Notes: generated by a model from the sequence alone, not told the origin. Numbered from the stretch's first letter, positions 8,725 through 15,978 are shown. The stretch is DNA of 22,984 bases from an uncultured Caryophanales bacterium (GCA_947065955.1 CAMSXY010000003.1:1-22984), one strand, 5' to 3'. Made by a program: numbers and translations.

Positions 8725-9015
8725 ATGTTTATCAATATTTCCATGAAAGAATTTATTTCAAAAATGGATCATTTAAATATTATTGATATAAGATCCATTC
8801 AAAGCTACAATAATAATCATATTCCTGGTGCAGTACATATTCCATGGGAAAAATTAATCGCAAACCCTTCTGCTTATATAAATAAGGGAGATTATTATTA
8901 TCTTTATTGTGAAAAAGGGAAAAGAAGTTTGCAAGTTTGTAGTATTCTAAGAAAAATGGGATATTTTACAATTAATATTGATGGTGGATATGAAGAATGG
9001 ATTTTACAGAACTAA
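8725..9015 (+). CDS. Single-domain rhodanese-like sulfurtransferase
   Basis: 96 residues from the ATG at 8725 (SD AGGTGA 8715-8720); an upstream in-frame TTG at 8689 lies before the promoter -10 and is rejected. The features of a rhodanese domain are all present: NIIDIRS strand (18-24), NNHIPGAVHIPW (30-41), the active-site loop YCEKGKRS with catalytic Cys62 and Arg67, and GGYEEW (87-92). It should carry persulfide sulfur on Cys62 and transfer it to an acceptor; the acceptor cannot be told. No signal peptide, so cytoplasmic. It sits alone between two pilin-like paralogues with its own promoter and terminator, so a link to secretion is only positional. Function of the fold is certain; biological role is not. 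Confidence 0.93.
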   Translation: MFINISMKEFISKMDHLNIIDIRSIQSYNNNHIPGAVHIPWEKLIANPSAYINKGDYYYLYCEKGKRSLQVCSILRKMGYFTINIDGGYEEWILQN

Positions 9016-9027
9016 TCCATTCTTTTT
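8993..9027 (+). terminator. Terminator of the rhodanese gene, overlapping its stop
   Basis: GAATGGATT (8995-9003) pairs perfectly with AATCCATTC (9014-9022), with two more A-T pairs at the base and a T-run to 9027. The TAA stop (9013-9015) is at the loop/right-arm junction. Confidence 0.82.
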
Positions 9028-9090
9028 CATTTAAACATCTGTTTTTAAAGGAAAATAGAAAAATATCTTTTTAACTTTTTAAAAATGTTG

Positions 9091-9096
9091 TATACT
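9091..9096 (+). promoter_or_regulatory. Probable -10 element of pilin-like paralogue 2
   Basis: TATACT at 9091-9096, 21 bases before the ATG at 9118; only a weak TTTTTA at the -35 position (9068-9073). Confidence 0.5.
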
Positions 9097-9117
9097 AGTA
9101 TCAGTAGAGGTGAAAAA

Positions 9118-10227
9118 ATGAAAAAAACTTTTAATTCTTTATTATTCATTGTACTTATGAGCTTATTTATCAATAAGGTGAGTGCAGCAGATTGTAATAA
9201 ATATTCTTGTGCGACTTGTACCTATGAAAATGGGAGTTATAAAATCGTATATGAGTTAAAAGCGGATGGATCGGGGATCGCAAATTTAACATCTTCTTAT
9301 AAATTAGTATTTAATCCTAATAACCAAAAACTAGTTGTGGACGATACACTAAGTGTTACAAACTTTATTAATAAGAAAAATAATAATTTAAAGTGTCTAG
9401 ATAGCATATTTATTCTTCCAACAGCAGGAAGTCAAACTACAAAGTCTGTAACAATTTATCATGCTGGAAATAAAGAAAAGTCGCCTATAGAAATTAAACT
9501 TACGAAGGAAGAAAATAATAATAAATTACTTTCCGAAGGAGAAGCTTATAAAAGATCTTGCTTATATAAAGAGGCTAATAAAACAGGAACCCAAGGGCAA
9601 AAGATGGATATTACAACGACGATCATTTTGGATAATCAAAATAAGTTGAACTATTCTTTTTCAAATGGATACCAATTTGGAGGATCCGATTTAACAGCAG
9701 ATATGTTTGTAAATTCCTGTCCAGATATTTCGATATCTTGTGGAAGTAGTGGAAATAATAAGTTTTGTACCCTTTCCAAAAAGGCAGTAGGTGGCGGAAG
9801 TGAAATGGAGGGAGATAATAACCCTAGTGGAGACGAAATTATAAATCCGAACCCTCCAACAACTCCAGGGGGAAGTGATAATAATTGGCAAGTAGATCAT
9901 ATAGGAGATATACAATGTGGGGAATTAAAAAATATCCCAGGAGTTATTCCAAAATTAACAAATTTAGCTGTAAATATCATGAAAATTCTAGTTCCCATTG
10001 CTCTTGTAATAAAATCTATGATTGATTTTGCCAAAGCAACAACAGCGCAAAAAGAAGATGAAATGAAAAAAGCACAATCAAAGTTTATAAAAAGACTTAT
10101 TATCGCTTTTGTCTTTTTCTTCACCGTGCTAATTTTCCAATTTATGTTTAGAATTGTTGCGACAGTAACCGAAAATAATACCCTTACCAGTTGTATAAAT
10201 TGTTTTATAAATAATCGTTGTGAATAA
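9118..10227 (+). CDS. Secreted protein with VirB2/TrbC-like two-helix membrane domain (pilin-like paralogue 2)
   Basis: 369 residues. The ATG at 9118 follows SD AGAGGTGA (9106-9112); the in-frame ATG at 9085 would lie upstream of the -10 and is rejected. Signal peptide 1-23 (KVSA, then ADC), cysteine-containing ectodomain (DCNKYSCATC start) to about residue 235, Pro/Gly/Asn linker (NPNPPTTPGGS), C267, helix 283-306, charged loop with KEDEMKKAQ and KFIKRLI (322-328), helix 327-350, and a cysteine-rich end (C359, C362, C368). The membrane domain matches the gene at 7609 (DFxKA, KE-rich loop, KFIKRLI, QF), whereas the ectodomains do not obviously align. Inference: a second pilus/channel subunit with a different surface domain. 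Own promoter and terminator. Exact family membership would need a profile search. Confidence 0.72.
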   Translation: MKKTFNSLLFIVLMSLFINKVSAADCNKYSCATCTYENGSYKIVYELKADGSGIANLTSSYKLVFNPNNQKLVVDDTLSVTNFINKKNNNLKCLDSIFILPTAGSQTTKSVTIYHAGNKEKSPIEIKLTKEENNNKLLSEGEAYKRSCLYKEANKTGTQGQKMDITTTIILDNQNKLNYSFSNGYQFGGSDLTADMFVNSCPDISISCGSSGNNKFCTLSKKAVGGGSEMEGDNNPSGDEIINPNPPTTPGGSDNNWQVDHIGDIQCGELKNIPGVIPKLTNLAVNIMKILVPIALVIKSMIDFAKATTAQKEDEMKKAQSKFIKRLIIAFVFFFTVLIFQFMFRIVATVTENNTLTSCINCFINNRCE

Positions 10228-10230
10228 AAT

Positions 10231-10254
10231 GGAAGATTTTCTATCTTCTTTTTT
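10231..10254 (+). terminator. Terminator of pilin-like paralogue 2
   Basis: GAAGAT (10232-10237), loop TTTCT, ATCTTC (10243-10248), followed by six T. Confidence 0.75.
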
Positions 10255-10255
10255 A

Positions 10256-10284
10256 TTGTTTTATTTTCTAATTTATATTATAAT
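10256..10284 (+). promoter_or_regulatory. Promoter of rmuC
   Basis: TTGTTT (10256-10261), 17-base spacer, TATAAT (10279-10284); 21 bases before the rmuC ATG. Confidence 0.68.
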
Positions 10285-10305
10285 GATAATAAGGGTAGTG
10301 GTTTT

Positions 10306-11370
10306 ATGGAATATTTCATGTTAGGACTTCTTTTTCTAATTTTAATTTTAGTTATTTTTTTACTTCAAAAAAATGGAAACGAATCGAATATTACAGATCG
10401 AATTAGCAAACTAGAACTTTCTGTAGTAAAAGAATTAGGCGATTTTAAAGCCGATTTAACGCATCATTTGAATGAAGATTTTACTGAGTTAAATGATCGA
10501 ATGGATAAAAAAATACATTTGATCAATGACAAAGTAAATGAAAGACTTGATCAAAATTTTGAAAAAACAAATAAAGCATTCACTTCTGTATTAGAACGAC
10601 TTTCCAGAATTGATGAAGCCCAAAAGAAAATAGACCATTTATCGAATGATATCGTATCATTACAAGGTATTTTAACAGATAAAAAAGCAAGAGGAATTTT
10701 TGGAGAAATCAATTTAAAACATATCCTTAGTTCTGTATTTGGAGAAAATAATAATAAAATTTATGAAATGCAGTATACTTTTCCAAGTGGTGCTATTGCG
10801 GACTCGGTTATTCATGCGCCAGAACCTCTTGGAATGATCGCCATTGATTCCAAGTTTCCCTTAGAAAATTATCAAGCGATGGTTGATAAAAAGAATAATG
10901 AAGTCATCCGAATGCAGGCTGAAAAATTGTTTAAAAGTGACATGAAAAAACATATCGATGCCATTGCTTCTAAATATATTATACCTGGAATTACCAATGA
11001 ACAAGCTATTTTATTTTTACCAGCCGAGGCTATTTTCGCAGAAGTTCATGCCTATCATACGGATCTGATCGAATATTCTTATAAAAAGCATGTTTGGATT
11101 ACCTCTCCAACCACACTCATCAGTACATTAACCACTTTGCAAATTATTATGAAAAACGCAGAAAGAGATAAGTATGCGAATGTTATTCATCAAGAGTTAA
11201 AATTATTAGATGAAGAATTTGGACGATATAAAGATCGTTGGGATAAGTTATATCGTAGTATTGAAACCGTAAGTAAGGACGTTAAAGATATTCATGTAAC
11301 AACCGATAAAATCACAAAACGTTTTAACGCCATTAATCAAGTAGAAATGGGGATTGATTATGAAGAGTAG
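10306..11370 (+). CDS. rmuC: RmuC-family DNA recombination protein
   Basis: 354 residues. One amino-terminal membrane helix (about 4-20), then a long coiled coil (about 28-125; ELNDRMDKKIHLINDKVNERL and similar heptads), then the RmuC nuclease-like domain starting at KARGIFGEINL and including IAIDSKFPLENY, the AILFLPAEAIFAEVHAY segment and the ITSPTTLISTLTTLQ segment, all hallmarks of the family. RmuC belongs to the PD-(D/E)XK-like superfamily and limits inversions at short repeats in E. coli; its biochemical activity is not well defined. Length is slightly shorter than enterobacterial RmuC. SD is the rather distant AAGGG (10291-10295). It heads a three-gene operon with overlapping downstream genes. 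Confidence 0.93.
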   Translation: MEYFMLGLLFLILILVIFLLQKNGNESNITDRISKLELSVVKELGDFKADLTHHLNEDFTELNDRMDKKIHLINDKVNERLDQNFEKTNKAFTSVLERLSRIDEAQKKIDHLSNDIVSLQGILTDKKARGIFGEINLKHILSSVFGENNNKIYEMQYTFPSGAIADSVIHAPEPLGMIAIDSKFPLENYQAMVDKKNNEVIRMQAEKLFKSDMKKHIDAIASKYIIPGITNEQAILFLPAEAIFAEVHAYHTDLIEYSYKKHVWITSPTTLISTLTTLQIIMKNAERDKYANVIHQELKLLDEEFGRYKDRWDKLYRSIETVSKDVKDIHVTTDKITKRFNAINQVEMGIDYEE

Positions 11371-11980
11371 TTTTATAGAAAGAATTTTAATTTTATGTGC
11401 TGTTGTGTATTCGATTTTTTATGCTGTAACAAACTTTGAAACCGAAGGTTTTTTAGCTATCTTAAAATGTATGGGAACTATTTTAATCTTATTAGCGCCT
11501 CATATTATAGAAGCAAGTTTTAAAAAAGAGTTTTCACCCATGACAAAAAAGATCTATGTATTTTTTGTTTTTCTTGCCTATTTTATAGGAACTGTTGTGG
11601 GAGGCTATAAAATGCCTTACTTTGATAAAGTGACGCATCTTTTATCTGGATATGTAACAGCCTTTGTTGGAATTTATGTTTTAGCAAAATATGATAAGTT
11701 TGATAAAAAATCATCCTTTAATCTTATTTTTATATTATTCACAGTTCTTGCCATTGCAGCATTTTGGGAAATTTTTGAATATACAGGAGATTGTCTATTT
11801 CATTCTAATATGCAAAGGTTAGAAACAGGCGTAAATGATACAATGCGAGATATGATTATGGCATTTTTAGGTTATTTACTTTTTGTTTGTGCTTATTTTT
11901 TTGAAAAATCGAGCCATACTAAATTTGTAATAACAAAATTTATAGAGGAAGCAAAGAAATATTATGGACCAAAAAACTGA
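11360..11980 (+). CDS. YjdF/DUF2238-type integral membrane protein
   Basis: 206 residues from the ATG at 11360, 11 bases inside the end of rmuC, with GGGG at 11349-11352 as SD. Five to six hydrophobic segments are visible. Family marks are MPYFDKVTHLLSGY (first conserved Asp/His cluster), FWEIFEYTGD, and GVNDTMRDMIMAFLG, the acidic/His residues conserved in the YjdF/DUF2238 group. The molecular function of that family is unknown to me; the conserved charged residues within or beside membrane helices suggest a metal site or enzyme active site, which is inference. The end overlaps the next gene by 17 bases, so the three genes are coupled. The stop is TGA. Confidence 0.8.
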   Translation: MKSSFIERILILCAVVYSIFYAVTNFETEGFLAILKCMGTILILLAPHIIEASFKKEFSPMTKKIYVFFVFLAYFIGTVVGGYKMPYFDKVTHLLSGYVTAFVGIYVLAKYDKFDKKSSFNLIFILFTVLAIAAFWEIFEYTGDCLFHSNMQRLETGVNDTMRDMIMAFLGYLLFVCAYFFEKSSHTKFVITKFIEEAKKYYGPKN

Positions 11981-12269
11981 ATTAGAAAAGTTGAAAGAAT
12001 TAAAGGAACTATTAAAGTATTATCAACCCCCAAACGAAGATCCAGAGTATAAAGTGAATTCTTCACCAACAACCAATACTAATCCAAACGATTCCCAAGG
12101 AGAAGTTGGAAAAAGGAAATCTTTTCAAAATAAAAGTGTCATTCCTTTTTCTCCCCAAGATTTTTTAGAAAATAAAAGAAATGGATTTTCTAATATATGT
12201 ATGTTAGCATTTCTAACAATTTTATTTGAAGGACTTTTTTTATTTTTTAGTTTTATACTTTTTCGGTAA
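11964..12269 (+). CDS. Small C-tail-anchored protein of unknown function
   Basis: 101 residues; ATG at 11964 overlaps the upstream gene. An amino-terminal charged helix (ELEKLKELKELLKYY) is followed by a Pro/Asn/Ser-rich disordered stretch (about 21-75) and one carboxy-terminal hydrophobic segment (about 78-100) ending in FR. There is no signal peptide, so it is expected to be tail-anchored with its amino part in the cytoplasm. No family recognised. SD is weak (GAGGAAG at 11945-11951, far from the ATG), consistent with translational coupling. Its TAA stop forms part of the terminator stem. Confidence 0.7.
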   Translation: MDQKTELEKLKELKELLKYYQPPNEDPEYKVNSSPTTNTNPNDSQGEVGKRKSFQNKSVIPFSPQDFLENKRNGFSNICMLAFLTILFEGLFLFFSFILFR

Positions 12270-12293
12270 GTTTTGTAAAGAACTTACTTTTTT
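12266..12293 (+). terminator. Terminator of the rmuC operon, containing the stop codon
   Basis: GTAAGTT (12266-12272), 8-base loop, AACTTAC (12281-12287), six T. The TAA stop (12267-12269) is inside the left arm. Confidence 0.8.
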
Positions 12294-12317
12294 AAATAGT
12301 AAGTAGAATTTCTATTG

Positions 12318-12323
12318 TATAAT
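12318..12323 (+). promoter_or_regulatory. Probable -10 element of rnr
   Basis: TATAAT at 12318-12323 preceded by TG, 18 bases before the rnr ATG. No convincing -35 at 12295-12300 (AATAGT). Confidence 0.55.
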
Positions 12324-12341
12324 AATAAAGAGGTGGAGAAT

Positions 12342-14468
12342 ATGGAAAGAGACATATTAGAACTTTTAAAAAAAGAAAACAAAGCACTCTATCCAGAAGA
12401 TATTGGATCTTTTTTGGGAGTACAAAAGACAGAAGACTACGAACAACTTTTTAAAATCCTATATGAATTAGAAAAAAAAATGCAGATTCGTTTAACAAAT
12501 AAAGGAAAATATATATTAGACGAAAATCCAAATAGAAAAACAGGGATTTTAGAAGTAAAAGAAAAAGGTTTCGGTTTTGTTCTTTTAGAAGAAGAGGATA
12601 TTTTTATTCCACGAAGTAATATGAATGGAGCCCTTCATGGAGATGAAGTAATAGCTGAGATTACTTCTAAAAAAGGTGAAAAACTGGAAGGAAAAATAAT
12701 ACAAATTCTAAAAAGAAATATTTCCAATTTAGTAGGGGAAGTACATTTCAAAAAGAAAGATGTATATATATATTTAGAGGATCCAAAAATTCATTTAAAT
12801 GTGGTTTTGAAAAAAGAATTCACAAGAGGGCTTGTGGATGGAGATAAAGTAGTTGTTAAATTAGAGAAACAAATAAAGGAAAATTTATATTCTGCCATTT
12901 TACTATCCAAAATAGGTCATAAAGACGATCCTGGTGTTGATATTCTAACCATCGCAGCAGAACATGAAATTTATAAAGATTTTAACGAAGAAGCCATAGA
13001 AGAATTAAAACAAATACCAGATCATGTTTTAGAAACAGAATACGAACAAAGAAAAGATCACGATTTAAGAGAAAAAGTTATTTTCACTATAGATGGAGAA
13101 GATACCAAGGATGTAGATGATGCCATTAGTATTTCTAAAAAGGAAGACGGAAATTATATTTTAGGTGTTCATATTGCCGATGTATCGCATTATGTAAAAC
13201 CAGGAAGTGCGTTAGATAAAGAAGCTTATAGAAGAGGAACAAGCTCTTATCTAGCAGATCGTGTTATTCCAATGCTTCCTCATCAACTTTCGAATGGAAT
13301 TTGTTCTTTAAATGAAATGGAAGATCGATTAGCAATGTCCTGCATTATGGAAATTGATTCAAAAGGGGATGTAATCGATTATGATATTTTTGAAAGTATC
13401 ATTCGTTCTAAAAAGAAAATGACGTATAAAAAAGTAAATGAAATATTAGAAAAAAATAGTATCCCAGAAGGATACGAAGAATATGAAAAACCCCTTCTGG
13501 AAATGCAAGAACTTGCTCAAATTTTAAGAAAAAATAAAATAAGAAGAGGTTATATAGATTTTAATATCGATGAAGCAAAAATAATTGTAAATGAAAAAGG
13601 AGAAGCAATTGATGTTGTCTTAAGAGAACGTGGTGTTGGAGAAAACATGATTGAGGATTTTATGATCGTTGCAAATGAAACCGTAGCTTCTCACATTTAT
13701 TATATGGAACTTCCTTTTCTTTATCGTATCCATGAAAAGCCAGAGGAGGAAAAAATATCTTCTTTCTTAAAATATGTCAGTATTCTAGGGTATAAATTAG
13801 TAGGAAAAGTGCATGATTTAAGACCTACTACGATGCAGAATATATTGAAACAATTGGAAGATAAAAAAGAATACAGTATTCTTTCGAAACAACTATTACG
13901 TTGTATGAAAAAAGCTATTTATGATAGTAATAATGTAGGTCATTTTGGATTAGGAAGTAATTGTTATACACATTTCACCTCCCCTATTCGAAGATATCCA
14001 GATAAGATGGTTCATCAACTTTTAAAAACTTATTTGGTAAAGAAAGACTTATCCAATGAAACGATTCATTTTTATGAACAGGCTTTACCAGAAATTGCGT
14101 TTCAATCTTCCGAAAGAGAAAGACAGAGTGTGGAATGTGAACGAGAAGTGGATAGTATGAAAATGGCCGAGTATATGGAAAAGCATATAGGAGAACATTT
14201 TAAAGGAATGATTTCGGGAATCACAAGTTGGGGAATTTATGTAGAACTTCCAAATTTAATAGAAGGAATGATTCGAATCGATTCTTTAAATGGCGAATAT
14301 GTATATGAAGAAGAGGCTTGTCGTTTAGTAAGTACATCCAACCAAAAAAATTATAGTCTTGGAGATTCTATAGAGGTTGTTGTAACAAGAGCTTCTAAAA
14401 TTCTTAGACAAATTGATTTTGAAGATATAGAAAATAAAGTGAATGAGGAAGAAAATGGAAATCAATAA
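12342..14468 (+). CDS. rnr: Ribonuclease R
   Basis: 708 residues from the ATG at 12342 (SD AGAGGTGGAG); the in-frame TTG at 12315 overlaps the promoter. Order: amino-terminal winged-helix (1-65), cold-shock domains (from about 68, with GFGFV, to 210), the RNB catalytic domain from TIDGEDTKDVDDAI (metal-binding D251, D257, D259, D260), and an S1 domain near the end (FKGMISGITSWGIYVELP). This processive 3'-5' exoribonuclease degrades structured RNA and, with tmRNA-SmpB, clears the message of stalled ribosomes. The order rnr-smpB-ssrA here fits that role exactly. It is shorter than B. subtilis RNase R and has only a brief acidic end rather than a long Lys-rich tail. It overlaps smpB by 14 bases. 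Confidence 0.97.
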   Translation: MERDILELLKKENKALYPEDIGSFLGVQKTEDYEQLFKILYELEKKMQIRLTNKGKYILDENPNRKTGILEVKEKGFGFVLLEEEDIFIPRSNMNGALHGDEVIAEITSKKGEKLEGKIIQILKRNISNLVGEVHFKKKDVYIYLEDPKIHLNVVLKKEFTRGLVDGDKVVVKLEKQIKENLYSAILLSKIGHKDDPGVDILTIAAEHEIYKDFNEEAIEELKQIPDHVLETEYEQRKDHDLREKVIFTIDGEDTKDVDDAISISKKEDGNYILGVHIADVSHYVKPGSALDKEAYRRGTSSYLADRVIPMLPHQLSNGICSLNEMEDRLAMSCIMEIDSKGDVIDYDIFESIIRSKKKMTYKKVNEILEKNSIPEGYEEYEKPLLEMQELAQILRKNKIRRGYIDFNIDEAKIIVNEKGEAIDVVLRERGVGENMIEDFMIVANETVASHIYYMELPFLYRIHEKPEEEKISSFLKYVSILGYKLVGKVHDLRPTTMQNILKQLEDKKEYSILSKQLLRCMKKAIYDSNNVGHFGLGSNCYTHFTSPIRRYPDKMVHQLLKTYLVKKDLSNETIHFYEQALPEIAFQSSERERQSVECEREVDSMKMAEYMEKHIGEHFKGMISGITSWGIYVELPNLIEGMIRIDSLNGEYVYEEEACRLVSTSNQKNYSLGDSIEVVVTRASKILRQIDFEDIENKVNEEENGNQ

Positions 14469-14892
14469 TCGAAAAGCAAAATTTGATTATCAAATTTTAG
14501 AGACAATAGAATGTGGAATTGTTTTAAAGGGAACCGAAATTAAATCCATTCGAAATGGAAAGGTGAATTTAAAAGATAGCTATGCTATTATAAAGAACCA
14601 AGAAGCTTATGTTTTAAATATGCACATTAGTCCTTATGAGCAAGGAAATATTTTTAACCATGAGGAACTTCGAACAAGAAAATTATTGCTTCATAAAAAG
14701 GAAATTATAAAATTACAAGATAAAATTCGTGTAGAGGGAATAACACTTGTTCCCTTAAAACTCTATTTTAAAAAAAATAAAGCTAAGTTATTAATTGGAA
14801 TTGCACGAGGAAAAAAGAACTACGATAAAAGACAGGCAATGAAAGAAAGAGATATGAAAAGGGATCTACAAAAATCCTATAAACTTCGTTAA
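14455..14892 (+). CDS. smpB: SmpB, tmRNA-binding protein
   Basis: 145 residues from the ATG at 14455 (GAGGAAG just upstream, within the end of rnr); the in-frame ATG at 14443 has no SD. Clear SmpB signature: NRKAKFDYQILETIECGIVLKGTE near the start, KSIRNGKVNLKDSY, HISPYEQGN, and the basic tail GKKNYDKRQAMKERDMKRD. That tail occupies the decoding centre during trans-translation. The protein binds the tRNA-like domain of the tmRNA encoded immediately downstream and delivers it to stalled ribosomes. Length is usual for the family. Translationally coupled to rnr, separated from ssrA by a terminator. Confidence 0.98.
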   Translation: MEINNRKAKFDYQILETIECGIVLKGTEIKSIRNGKVNLKDSYAIIKNQEAYVLNMHISPYEQGNIFNHEELRTRKLLLHKKEIIKLQDKIRVEGITLVPLKLYFKKNKAKLLIGIARGKKNYDKRQAMKERDMKRDLQKSYKLR

Positions 14893-14913
14893 AGGGTTGA
14901 CACATCCCTTTTT
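14891..14913 (+). terminator. Terminator of rnr-smpB; its loop is the ssrA -35 box
   Basis: AAAGGG (14891-14896), loop TTGACACAT, CCCTTT (14906-14911), T-run to 14913. The left arm begins in the smpB stop codon. A modest six-pair stem, but with the canonical U-tract. Confidence 0.65.
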
Positions 14914-14925
14914 CTTATCTATAAT
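14897..14925 (+). promoter_or_regulatory. ssrA promoter
   Basis: Perfect TTGACA (14897-14902), 17-base spacer, perfect TATAAT (14920-14925). Fits strong constitutive expression of tmRNA; mature 5' end about 11 bases downstream. Confidence 0.9.
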
Positions 14926-14936
14926 AATAAATACAT

Positions 14937-15314
14937 GGGGCTGTTTTGGTTCGACAGGAATAAAGGGGTAAAAGTGGCAGGTCGGAGGTACACGTTACGT
15001 ACAAAACAAAAATAAATGCTAAAAATAAAATTAAAAATGTATTCGCTCGTTTAGCTAATGTAGCTACTCCAGCTTTCGCTTAAGAATAGCGGGATACAAC
15101 TTTTCAAAATTTTTTTCCCATGAAAGTTTTGGAAGGGTCGATGAAAGTGGGATATAAAAACATTTTGTCTAGAGATGTTTTTGAATTTTATAGACTTACG
15201 AAAAGATATTTTGTTCTTTTATAGTCTTTTCGGAAATAATAAAAAGGACTAAACCTGTAGAAACTTTTATTTTAATATTTCTGGACAGGGGCTCGATACC
15301 CCTCAGCTCCACCA
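14937..15314 (+). ncRNA. ssrA: tmRNA (transfer-messenger RNA)
   Basis: 378 bases. The 5' GGGGCTG (14937) pairs with CAGCTCC just before the encoded CCA (15312-15314), giving the tRNA-like acceptor. The conserved GGTTCGACAGG is at 14948-14958, and the T-arm is AGGGG-CTCGATA-CCCCT near the 3' end. The tag reading frame opens at the resume codon GCT (15018-15020), preceded by TAAAT like the UAxxx rule of other tmRNAs, and ends at TAA 15081-15083. It gives a 21-residue tag that starts AKNKIKNV and ends ANVATPAFA. This is longer than the usual 10-15 residue tags, and the last three residues are AFA, as in mycoplasma tags degraded by Lon, rather than LAA. It rescues stalled ribosomes with SmpB. Confidence 0.97.
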
Positions 15315-15359
15315 ATTTTTGTAATAAATAAACTTTTATGTTTGAAATAAATAAAAATT

Positions 15360-15384
15360 AAGAACTTTAAGTTCTTCTTTTTTT
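15360..15384 (+). terminator. Terminator of ssrA
   Basis: AAGAAC (15360-15365), loop TTTAA, GTTCTT (15371-15376), then C and seven T. Confidence 0.75.
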
Positions 15385-15393
15385 GAAAAAATA

Positions 15394-15422
15394 TAGTCAA
15401 AAAATAAAAATTTTGATATAAT
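15394..15422 (+). promoter_or_regulatory. Promoter of the 15448 gene
   Basis: Extended -10 TGATATAAT (15414-15422) with a weak -35 TAGTCA (15394-15399) at 17-base spacing. Confidence 0.65.
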
Positions 15423-15447
15423 AAATAAAAATAGAAAGGAAATTACT

Positions 15448-15978
15448 ATGGATGAAGATAAAAAAGAGTGGGAAAATTTTAGTCAAAATGAAGAAACAAA
15501 AGAACCAATTCAACCAGATTATAACTATGATTTTTCCTTTGATAAAAAAACCGAAAAGCCTTATTTAAATGAAGTAGAGCAAAGAACTTCAATAGATAAT
15601 AACGATTCTGTTGTATCTGCCTTTGAAAAACAAAACAATAATTTTGAACCTTCCGAAAGTTTTTTAACTTCAGAGGCAAAAGAATTGGAAGAACCTAGTA
15701 GAATAGAAGAACAAAAAGATCTTTTTCAAGAAGAAAAAGAATCATTTCAAAATACATATACTCCAAATGAAACCGTAGAGATTGAACTTAATCGTGAAAA
15801 TCTTATGGAAGAAGCTCTATCCCATACAACAAAGTATAGCCCATTTGTACTTCCAAAAGAAGAAGAAGTTGAGGAACCAGAAAAAGAAAACAAGGGTAGA
15901 ATTGCTTTTATTATTATCTTATTTGCGATTCTTTTTCTTGCTGTTCTTTTGATTCCAAAAATTTCTACATGGCTTTAA
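15448..15978 (+). CDS. Acidic, disordered C-tail-anchored protein, unknown
   Basis: 176 residues; SD AGAAAGGA (15433-15440). The first 145 residues are strongly acidic and low in hydrophobic residues (runs of E, N, S, Q), probably disordered. A KENKGR stop-transfer-like charge cluster precedes one hydrophobic helix (about 152-171) that ends the protein (PKISTWL). With no signal peptide, the acidic part should face the cytoplasm. No family is recognised, and low-complexity composition makes homology searches unreliable. It is monocistronic, between its own promoter and a strong bidirectional terminator. Possible roles (membrane scaffold or partner-binding tail) are speculation. Confidence 0.72.
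   Translation: MDEDKKEWENFSQNEETKEPIQPDYNYDFSFDKKTEKPYLNEVEQRTSIDNNDSVVSAFEKQNNNFEPSESFLTSEAKELEEPSRIEEQKDLFQEEKESFQNTYTPNETVEIELNRENLMEEALSHTTKYSPFVLPKEEEVEEPEKENKGRIAFIIILFAILFLAVLLIPKISTWL

Noticed and set aside
15060..15300. Independent open frames inside the tmRNA gene
   Set aside because: Only the tag frame has the expected resume context and stop; others are short and unconserved-looking.
14937..15400. ssrA 3' end as attachment site of an integrated element
   Set aside because: No integrase gene or repeat of the ssrA 3' end is seen downstream; the following genes look like ordinary chromosome.
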